Origin: Trileptium ribeirensis
Lineage: Eukaryota; Nematoda; Enoplea; Enoplida; Thoracostomopsidae
DNA: 64,000 nucleotides
Assembly (NCBI GenBank): GCA_030248225.1
Contig: JASANE010019293.1
Location: forward strand, 1 to 64,000
Direction: 5' to 3'
The notes under the pieces are model-generated. The model was not told the origin of the DNA. It did not search any database and saw only the letters and a program-made list of their open reading frames with translations. The translations under genes were made by a program, and so were the position numbers. Below are positions 43,801 to 55,800 of this stretch, in pieces (the stretch's first letter is position 1; the number at the start of each line of letters is the position of its first letter).

Positions 43801-46800
43801 AAGAGAGCCATTATGAGTTATTTTAAAACTACATTTGGAATTGCGTAGGCGTGGATTTACAAGAAAATTATCATCCATTGAAGCCAAATAAAAATAGATT
43901 ACAATTTTTTAAAAATAAACTTTTCAACTGACAAATAATGATTTATGGTGCCACACTGTTTTACGCTCTTAACAATAAGAATGTACCATAACCGTGTTTA
44001 AATATTATTACGAAAAGTTACCATTTTCAATCTTGCTTCTTGAAGTGCCGACGTGAGCTGTTGATGTTTTTGGCGAACTTCAAGCTTCGAGTCCTTGAAA
44101 TGAAGCAATAATTAACGTTCTTTACAAGTAAAAATCTAGAGCAAGTTTATACGGGCAAAAACCAAGATGAACGTTTTCAGTGCTATAGACACTGTCAACT
44201 GAGAATTAGTCCAACTGCACAATTGCGCAGGTCAGCAAATTTATTATCTGGATTTGACTCAGTATTCACGTTAGTTCTAATGAAATGGTACAACATTTTT
44301 TTCACGTAAGTTTACAAAATAACTTTTAATTTTAAGTTTTTGAGCAGCTGTTGTGCTTTGTAGCTCAGTGACAGGCAATCGACGGTTATGTGTGGAGTGC
44401 CAAGTTGTAGTTAGTTTTGTAACATTATCACCGGCAATGCAACGCCTATTGCTGCCTTGTTAAACTGGATAAAAAAACATGTCGGAGAAAAAGCTTCAGA
44501 ATTATCTGTTTTCGCTTCATTAGACCGTAATTCATACATGTTCCACACAAGCCTTTCTGAGGCGTTTTTTTTCAGCGAATGGAGAGCCCAGGCTTGTAAA
44601 ATGAAACTTTATAGCTGCCTAAGGGGTAAGTGTTACGTTGGTAAAAGAAACTTCGGACCTCAAACTACGTTTTGACTGCCGGCGGAATCAATAATGGTTC
44701 TCGCCTTTCACTAAGCACGGCCGTTTTATACTTCTCCGTACATTGCGTTGGACCCATGTGCAGACGTCCTGTACAACTACACATGATGTGCAGTCAAGAG
44801 CAAATATGAAGTTGCCTTGCGATTTCTTATGCAATTAATTATGTCTCTATCGTTATCAACTCCGAAGCACGAAAAATAATGTACTTACCTCAGTTTCGGT
44901 TGCTGCACTACTTTGCCTGTTACGTAGACGATCAATCTCTTGCTCAAGTTTCGCAACGTCATCCTGAAATAGAATAATATTATTATACACGCAGAACAAT
45001 GAAAAATTTGTTACCCTGAGTGGCGGGATAAAAAACAATTATACCGAAATGTTGCGTTAATATACATTATCCATCTTTAGCTTCAAACATTGTTAAGGTT
45101 AGTTTGAAACCTAAGCGGATCTACTGCGTGCATTCGCGTTATTTTCTGCAACTACTGACACTTAGACAGAAACAAAAACAAATTCTCGAAACTTTTATAA
45201 GAAGAGCTGTTCAATTGCTATCCGTCTATTTTTCTTACGTTTCGTAACCGATTCGTGAAAAAATTTCTCTTCTTTCCGTTAGTCCCTGTCATTGTCCGTT
45301 ACATGTCGACATAAACAGCACTATAATGGACGAAAAGTTGGGCAAAAATTCACTTTTCTATTATAACAGTGGTCCATCAATCACGTCTCACATGAAGCTC
45401 CGTAGGTATTGCAGTGGGCAGAAAATTGCATTGACAGAAAGTGCATAATACAATACCATCCAGAACTGACTGCTGCCCGCTTGCTATTTGGCCATTCCTT
45501 GCTTGACGCTTGCTCATTCCATAAAGGTCAGTACGGTTGCTAGCATTTTTAAAGTTAGTATTATGTTAAAAACCATGAGGTCGAATTGCTTATATATCTA
45601 CGACTGACGGAGTAGCCGTTTAACATCGTAAAATCAAAAGTTTTATATTTCATTATAACAAAGACGTATCAATTTTAAACCACTGAAAACTTCAACCAGG
45701 ATCAAAATAGTCCAAAAACAGTTTGTATGTGGCCACAAAGAACAAATAAAATCCACACAGGTATGTTACGGCACCCAGCTGTAACGATTCTGACATATTC
45801 ACAAGACGAAAATGTGAGGAAACTACCAAAAATCCTGAGGCAGAAAAGTCGAGCGTGGAGCATATTTTTTGGAACTATCATAAAAAATGTCAAACCGTTT
45901 CCTCTGACATGTAATTTGCTACCCGTCCCACTTCTTGTTCTCGGGGCACAGGTCATCTCGTACTATGGTCAGTCGGACTTGATGCCCTAAAAATTCGTTC
46001 ATGTTGCACCAGTAAATGGTTCACATCGTTTTGTCATTTCAACTTTTGTTTGGTCTAGAGGACTTGAAGCAAAATAGAACATCGTATTTTAAGTGGGTAT
46101 GTGTATTTCTGGTGCGTGCTTCCCATTTTTTTGTTTTTGTACTTTCAAACCACTGTCACAACTGATTCAAAGCATATTTTCGCGGAATTATATTCTACGC
46201 TAATATAATCAACCTATTCTATTTAACATCGAACGATTAATATTTCACTTACGGCGAAACGGAATTCCTGTCAGTGTAGCCTTCACAGCCAAAATGCAAA
46301 ACCTTACTCCTGGTAAAATTCAATATGACAATACAGTAGCCGGTAAAAATGACTGTCACTCGTGACTCGCTCGAAATAAATTTGTTCTAAAAATAGAATT
46401 TACTATTAATTTAAATAGTTTCAAAATATCGAAAGAGCCACTCGCTCGCGCCTCGCTCGAAATGGGACTGTCATTTTTGGCGAGTACTGTATGTATAATC
46501 AAGCACTCCGATATTAACTAACTTTGCACTCCTGCTTAAATAGCTGTTCTGACGCTTTAATATCGTCATGCTGTGCGGTTAGCGCTCTTAGCTTCTCCAG
46601 TGTTCTGAAAACAATGCAGTAAAATAGTTAAGGCTTTGCATGAATAAATTGTATCTCCATTATTTCTAGTTGTTGCCCTCGTTGCTAGAGTATGTAAAAG
46701 ATAGTTCAAAAATTCCGTACTACAAACATTTCATGCAAATTTTTGGGTATAAACTAGCCTACCATACCAATAAATCAGAGATCATATATGTGCCATGGTG

Positions 46801-49800
46801 CCATATCATATAAAGGGTAAATTTGTCAAAATTCTTTTCTGTAGCCTTGCGCCAAGGTGGCATGCAATTTTACTGAAGAGACGACCATGGCCAAAAATTA
46901 AGGCCAATAATTGAGCTTTATGAAGGCCGAGAACCGAGGCCGAGGCTTAATGATTGAAAACAAAAACTTCACGATATAAAATTTGCAGGGGCGTATGGCA
47001 CTACGTTATACGATAATGTGTCTGTTTTTAGCTTATCCCCAATGATTCCATGGGGTACCACCCCAAGTTTTCTTGAGGAGAGGTGAGTAACAGCTATTAG
47101 GTCACTAATAACCAATGAGATTCGAGCAGCAGGAGCAACCACTGGGGACTCCTGCTGCTGTTTTAAAATCTGAATTATTGGTGGCGCCCTGATGGCTGCC
47201 ACAGCGAAAGGAAAAGATTGGATCTGGCCTGTCCACAGTGGGGGGGTGGGGGGGTGGGGTGGTGGGGCACCCCCACTTTCCAAATCCCCCTTTTCCTTGG
47301 GGCACCCCCACTTTTCCAAATGTTCGTGAGATTTTCCCATGTCCGCCCCCCACGTGGCCGAAACCCCCATATTCAACTAATTCCGAATTTTTTTGTCTGA
47401 AAATTTATGTTTTTTAGTTTGCAAATTGTTTTTTAAACACTAATTGCCACTATTTATAATGTTAAAATATAGTTTTTAGCTTGAAAATACAGTCACGGTA
47501 ATACAAATGCATGAAAATATTCAGTATTTTTATGCAAAATTTATCCCCCACTTAATTTTGCCCCGTGAATAACATAATGGCCCACCGAAGTCCACCACTT
47601 TTCAGAAGTCTGTGAACAGGACAGTGGATGGCAGCACATAGCAAATAAAACAATTATTGCACTCAGTACTCATCGTCAACGGAGCGTTCTAAATTTGCGA
47701 TTGCTTCTTGTTCTTCTTCCATTGCATCCAATTTGGACTTGGCCTAAAATAATTGCATAATTATTGTTGTAATTAAACGAAACAGACAAAAATCAAACTT
47801 TAAAAGTGTTTATTGCCGACGTTTTAACTCTGATTTTAGCAGTATACATTGTGCTAAAGCACTTATAACATTAATATCTTTTCAATATCTCCTTCGTTTC
47901 GGGAATCAATGTGCCAAAACCGCCTTTTTCAGGCCAAACATGCCCCAAGCCTAAACGTCTCAATGAGTGAGGAGATTTGTATGAACTTTTCACTATAATA
48001 GTGCCAACGGTTGAGTACCTACAGCAATGCTATTCAAAAATATCAATTTCCGTCAGCAATACATGGTAACACATTTTTATTATTCCACATTTACATCAAA
48101 ATTTGGCATTAATACAAAATTATTGAATTTGCAGCACTGCTATTAGGTAGAGCTCCATCCCATCCGTGTAAATTAATAAGGGGTCAAAATTTCTTTTTCA
48201 CTCCAAATATACTCCAAATTTAAGCACTGTTATTTTTGTAGCGCGACAATCACTACACCAATTTCGCTCATATTTCCAGTTGGCCTGAAACATTCTTTCA
48301 TTCGTTGAGCCCGCACATTTACTCATTATGTGAATAAAAAAATATGGATGAATAATTACAAAATCATTACTCGAAACTAACATTATCAAATTGTTCCTGA
48401 GCGATTCGAAGCTTTTCTTTTGACGCCGCGTCTTGTTGTCGCATCTGAAAGAAATAAAAAATTTCCTCGTAATAAATACTAGAATATAATTTTTAATCAT
48501 AATATTTTCGTTGAAACAAATAAGTTTCTGACTATTGACGGGCATGGATATCCAGGTACGATTTCATATGCGGAAATTATCCGGATATCCTAACATTGCA
48601 CTTCGTGGCCAGGTGCAAAATTATACTACTAGGGAACGACAAAACCTTGATTCGACAACGCAACATATCGAAATTTGAAAAATCGCTATTTCTGGCAAAG
48701 GCTCAACGAGCCATATGCGGACCGCTTCGGCCCAGGGTGTGGTCCAACAAAAAATCTTGGTCAGAAAAGTTGTAGATCTCGGTGAGCTGTCTCAGTTTTT
48801 CGATGCGAAGCCTGTGTCGTGAGATATGGGCTGCGAAAGACTGGTATCCGTATGGCCAAATTTGGCAAAGAACCCTTAGAATCCTTGTGTTTGCTATTTC
48901 GACCCTGAATCTGGGGGTCAGAGCTGTTCACGTTCAACTAAATGGCACATCTGATTACATTTGCTATGGAACAATAATTTTTTTATCAAAATCCAGAAGA
49001 TGAGTTATGAATGATAAAAACAGTCAAAAAAAGAAATACTCTTGATTTTCCTCCTAGCGCCCTCAGCTGAAACTCCGGTCGCTTCACTCGCTCCGTTTCA
49101 ATCAGCTGTCAACTTGTCATTATGTATTGGCATTATTTTAATTATTTTCTGACTGAATGAATGTAAAAGATAGGCCCACTACAGGTAATGACTTGCACAT
49201 TCAGATGAAGACTCAAAACGTCTACAACTAACATCATTTAATAATATATTGTTGTTTTGGCGCTGCTAAAACACCTACCACTTCTGGACTATTGTAGCTG
49301 GCTCCACAACTATAAATTCTTATCGGGCTTGACAATTGATCACACAATTTTAAGCTGTGACAGACTTGGGCTCCTCGTTGCAACAATTTAAAGTCTGATA
49401 ATGACACAACTATCAACTCGTGTCACTAGTTGCAACTGCTGGCACAACTTCTTACATGCTTTAAACCTTCATACAATGAACTGAAGTTATGTCACAAATT
49501 AGGAATTCCAGTAAATGGTGTTCACTATAATTTAATCACTATCGTTCACTAAAATATGCTTAGTGTAAGTTACCAGCTGCAAATTTGTGCAAAAAGGACT
49601 TTATCAACAGAACAATGTTTGTTTTGCGCCTCAAATCCTTCATACATAATAAAATACACCTGTCAAGGTCTGGTTCAGTTTTCGGAGTGTAAATAGAATT
49701 TTGCACATCTCGGATATGGGACTGCGATAATAATCTTCGAGGTTAAAATCGTGGTTTAAAACACAATTTATGACAAGATAAGACCGGGCCTGATTGGAAA

Positions 49801-52800
49801 ATAATTGGATCTGATTAGAAAATTGTGAGTCTGGACCCACACACGGACCCGAAAACCCAAGTTGTACAGACAGCGCAAACGATGTATTAATGATCTTTGT
49901 TGTTTGTATTAACTAAACACAGTTTCTTGTGACAAGCAAAACTTAGGGTAGAGCAAATTATTGTAATGCTGAGTTGCCGGCAAGCCTAACAACGTTTTTC
50001 ATATATTGATATCTTGAAAATTAACTGCTCTAGGTAAGAGACGCGCTGCTATATAAACATTGTCCATTGTTGGATAAAAAAGCGCACGCGCCTGTAAGCA
50101 ACTGTACCGACGTGTTAGTGAAAAATTCTTTATGGTAGTGTGTGCATTTAAACATGCCCGTTATTGGCAAAAGAATAAATATTTTGAACAGAAATGCTTG
50201 TAATCACTCAAAAGACACAGTCGTGATTGAAATAAATTTTCTGTTCTTTCCCGTATTGGTCGTTCGGATTCAATGAAATATATGAGAAGTTAGATTAGCA
50301 CTACAATGTACACTCTGTGAGAAATGACTGTCGGGTCTCAAACTCATTTGAGACCCAACAGTCATTTCACACAGATTCGTCAACTCCATATCGTGATTTA
50401 GAGTTCTAACAAAAATCTAAAAAGTAAAAGATTACACTTAAAAACACACTTCGAACGCTAAACCGTTATATAATTAGGTTTTCTATTAGTAAATAAATTT
50501 TTATTTACAAGTTAGACTATGTTGTCTAACAGGTACTAACTATAGAACACTGTTCTAACAGATGTGTAGCATTATTCATTAGAACCTTTGAGCACGATTC
50601 AAACAAAAAATGTTCGAACCAACGTGGAACAAATCCGAATGTTCATTGAGTGAACTATAGGAGAGACTGTATATAATGTCTATGGAATTTCGTAACACTC
50701 TCAGTCGCTAAAATAACCCTGAACTACAAACGTGGGGTAATCAATAATGCAACGTTCTATTTTGTCCCAACAACTACGCTGTCATAAAGCAATAGTATCC
50801 TAAAATAATATTATAACAGGCTTTACTAGCATTAGGATAGTGCCACACATTGTTATATTTACACACCTTTTCAATATCAGCATTTAGTTCCGCAACGCGT
50901 TGTTCAAGTTCACTTTGTTTCGACTGAAGTTTCGTTGAGGTCTGGATTTCAAGACCTCCGATTTCCTGAAAAAAATTACGATTCATGCAATTTATTATTA
51001 CAGTACTCATCAAAAGTAAATCAAAGCAGTAAAGTTGTTCTTGCGGCCAGGACTATTATTATTTATATCGTTCAAATCATATTTAGGAACGCACCGTTAT
51101 AGTGTATAATACCAGGAACAGTACATAACGAAAGAAGCAAGTTAAAATATTAACTGATAGTATATACCTGTATATACAATCAAATTTTTATGTTCCGTTT
51201 TTAGTCTTTGCACTACGGCAAAGTGTGCCTTCCAATTTTTATGTTCCGTATTTTTGCTGTTGGTGTATTCTTCTATGTGCGTTTCTCATCCTTCGAATTT
51301 ATTTTCCATTACGAGTTTCTTCGACTTTAAGTGATTTTCAAATCGAGCGACTCCGTTTGCGAGTGTCTTCTAGCTTGAATGTCTTCCGTTGCGTGAGCGT
51401 TCGATTATGTGTGATTTCTATTATGAGTGTCTTTGTGTTAATGTGAATGTCTTCCATGATGAGTGACTTCCAATCTAAACTCCTCCCACAAAGTGAGGAT
51501 GCTCATAAAATGTCTTCCAATGTGACTGATTTCTGATGTGAATTTTACATAACGGATGATAGCACCGAGCGGTCTCTGGTGCAACGTGTTAAATGAAAAA
51601 TTAATTTGTAGTATTAGTACGACTAATGAAGGTATACATATAGCAGACGTACAGTTACAATCACAATTAAGTGCTCACAAATCGAATCCAGCTTCGTTCT
51701 ATTTCGATCGTGTTCGTTTAAATGGCAATCAATCGTTTGCGGTTAATTTAACGTGTTTCGCCTGTGTTAAAATAAAAAAATAATTATTAATAAAAATATG
51801 TTAGTTCGTCTTTAATTTAACGAATTTTGCTCAAACGGAGATCGATCGATTACGATATCAGTCGATTTCACCTGCGTTCGACATTATGTGCACTTAATTC
51901 TGATTGTAACTGTATATAGTATGTGTTGAATTTCAATAATTCATGTCGCGCCTTCTCTAACCATGAATGAAATATCTCTAGCCTAACTAATAGTTTGCAA
52001 TGAATTGAGTTTTGACCAGTTTAAATTTTGTAAAAAACTGTAAAAGCTCAATTATTTTCAAACACATCTGTGGAATTCCAGAGAAATCCCAGTTTGGTAA
52101 CAGCACAGATGTGACGAAATACAAAAAGGCAGTTGAAACTGAATATTTCAACGTTTTTCCTATATCATTCGACTTCCGAAAGAATTCAGGTTAAATTATT
52201 AAGTAAACATTCATTGTTTTGTACAGACTAAGTCATTATTTTGTCATCTTCATATGTACCTTCCCGCAATAACTCCACCATCGCGACAATAACGAGGATA
52301 ATGGAACACGTGTGTTCTTTAGCCGATTGGTTACCAAACAAATATGCCAGAATCAATGTGGTTTGCATACAAAATTTTCGATGATAAGTTATAACCCGAC
52401 AAAAAGCAAATTCGGTAGAAACGCTGTCGAGAAACCGCACGGTGGGTACTACAAAAAATACCGAAGACAATTAATTCGCCATGATAAACATGACAAAGTT
52501 ATATCCACGCTCAGGAATATAATGCAATTCTTCGAGAATCGCTCGCGAATAGCAATGATTGAATAGTTGTTAATTTATTGTTCACGAACGATTCGCGATT
52601 TTCGTGAACTGTTCGCGAAATATTTGATTTTATTTCTGACCGTGACTGTAATCAGGTTACAAGAATATCTTTCATTGAGAAAAACATACCGCAACATCGC
52701 ATCCCGGAGCTACAGTGGGTATATTCGTAGATCGCAGCAAAACAGCAGCTTGGTCGGTAGAAATTCCAGCCTAAAACGTTTCGAGCATACCATGTTGCTC

Positions 52801-55800
52801 CCACTGACACATATATAGTTACAGTATCGGCCAGGAATGACCGTTCCCTGCTCGATATTCGCTCGCACAACAGACGACTGTCATTTATGGTGCATGCTGT
52901 ATTCGACACCGATAGAGGTTTGTGTAATACCGATAAGCTACTACAAAAGATTCAATATCTCAATTTTTCGAATTATATCAAAATATACCGGCATACACTT
53001 AAATTTGCACTGTGCAATTTTTATTCAGTTTGAGAGTAAAACTTCATAGTATTCATGCTTTTGCATGCATATAGCCTGATTAAAACAAAAACTATATAAA
53101 TCATTATACACGTTTGCATCGCATAGCGTCCGAGCAAACATCTGAGCAAAACAATTATGAATGCAAGCGATTATGATAGCGAACAAAAAACAATTATGAA
53201 AACAAATCAATTCAGGCAAGCGACGAAAACATTGTCCACAGTAAAAGTCTGGGTTGACAAGTGTATGCAACTGGTTCGAATAAGCGTACACACGAAAATT
53301 TTTTAGCCAAATACCGGACCACTTCTAGGCATAGGCATACGTAACGCTATGCGTTTCTAGCATCATGTTAGAACTACTAGTGAAGCTCGCTTGCGAGCAA
53401 GAACTCGAGTGGTGAGAACAATCCCCCGAAGTCTGTTGTAGAAAGCACACAGAAACAAAGCTTACATACAGTACGCAGGTGCAGCATTATATGTGAGTGA
53501 TGAGTCATAGTTACGCCCGCCTCTTTTGATAGCCAACGTATCCAGTAGACAAAACATCATACAACGAGTACAAAAACAATGAACTAACAATTTAATAATT
53601 CAATAAAACCCTAAATTGACCGTGAAAAGAACGTTACAAAATTCAAACCGACACTTGAGAAAAATCTCATTTTTCATATCAGGTATGAAGCAGAACCAGC
53701 AGGCCACACAATATTTTTGACACTCGCAATGCGCTTGTTGGCCCAGAAAACCCCATATAAGACACTAAAACCAACAAAAACACACATTTAGGTGCATTTC
53801 TCACGACTTTTCACCAAATATGTAATTTAGCTCCAGCTATAAGCTTATAGACTACAGATTGGGAAGCAGTTGAAAAACTTATTATATATCATTGGAGAAC
53901 CCTGGTAATGCTACATGCAAAAGGCCTATTAGTTTGCAGATATCTCGTTTACTTATTGAGAGAAGTGACAAAAACTGGAGGGTGCCCGAAAAATGGGCCA
54001 AAATGACGTTATTTTGCCCCATAACTTTTCCCACGGGAAAAAATTCAAAAATCGGGCTCCGTCACTACACCTAAATCGACCATTGCGGTTCGAATGAGCT
54101 AACTTGCATCAAAATCCGCCCAACCGTTATCGAGATCCAGGCGCGACAGACACACACGACAGGATCTCCTCAACCCCCCCTCCAGAGCCAAAATTGAAAA
54201 TTCTCGTTCCACTCGCGAGCGAATAATGAAAATACAATCATTATTTTCATTTAAAAGGTTAAGGAGCTTATTTTATATCGTTGTTGACTTAAATTTACAA
54301 CTAAAACAACTGTGAGTAAAATATTGTAAGTGTAATGCCTGCTAGTAATATTATAAACGTATGTCCGGGACTGCCCTCCATAACTTGGGTCAGCTCCTGT
54401 CCCGGCCCTTGAGTGAGCATTTAGGTAGGATCAATATCACATTTACAATTCGATTATTTTTTGTTCTTAGATGATGTGATTATCAATTTATACAAAAATA
54501 CAGACTGTATACTGTAAATGTTTTAGATGGCACAAAACCGCACTTAGTTGAATGCAAAGCTACCTGGTGGGCTTAATATTAAAAGTCTGGCGAAGAGCTG
54601 CATCAAATTTTAAAAGTCTTCTGGCTACAATCAAAGGGCAGAGCACCAACATGTCGGGTGACATGGCGACCCAGACCGAGTAACCACCCGTCCACCCCCT
54701 CGGCGTCGGAACACCGATCTCTTTTATACCAATAGCTGCATCGTCAACATTGTTAAAGACGGCACAGTCGTTCGAGACACGTTGCATTTTAAATAAAAAA
54801 ACAATCTTCATATTATTAATCGCAATAATAGTTGTTGTAATTTAAATTATTATTGTAATGACACATTCGAGCAAAAAATTCCAATACTAAACAATAAATT
54901 ATTACATACATCGCAAATTTGAAATCTTACCTGATTTTCATCAATCTCCGTCATAGCTTCGCTTAAACTGGCAGTAGCGGTCGAAGATGACGTCTGCTGA
55001 AGTAAAAATTAATTTTTATTGCTCAAACGCTTAAATCATACCAAAAAATTTAAATGAAAATCAACAAAATACTACGAGCGAACGAATAGCTACTTTGCAA
55101 ATTTGTCACGTTACCGCTTCTTAGCGTCACTCTAATTTCTCAGTCTTGGATAGAGATGTTCATTTATTCATAGAGATGATACATTCTCGTGTATTTAAAT
55201 CCCTGATATTGATCCTGCTTGGTTACGAGTTCACAAAATATCGGTGTAATGTTTTATTTTTAGTCTATACACTTCATTAAAAATATGACCGGTACTGTCC
55301 GTGTCAACGATGACAGTGACACATTTCAGTGACTTCCAGTTTTTTCGGAAAATTAAACTTGGTTATTACTGTAATTATTAGCTATACCATCTACAGTTAT
55401 TTGCATTTTCACAATTTTTTAAATCGACACACAATTATAACTTTGTGGTTGCGATGTTCCAATGATTTTGTGGCTAATATTTCACAAAGCCGTTAATAAA
55501 TGGAGACTTTTTGATTTTGACAATTTTGGACAACCAACATTTTAAATTTAGCTCATTGCAGAGGAATTGGATCGAAAAATTAAGACCACATCCAAAAAGT
55601 ATTGAAGAAATGGAGAATACAGAACCTTGCCATCAGTTTTGCTGTTGTTTTCGAGCTATAAGCTAAAGTTTCGAAAATACCACAAAAGTGACATTTTCAG
55701 AATTTTATCCAAAATAAGCTTCTTGTTTATTTCGTTTCAACGATGAGCTTATGGCATTGTTCAATCCGTTAAAGACGGCTTCATTGTTATAAATCAGCAT

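Noticed and set aside
54560..54811. 83-codon - strand frame in a CCDC93 intron
   Set aside because: No recognisable motif and no splice context linking it to the CCDC93 exons.
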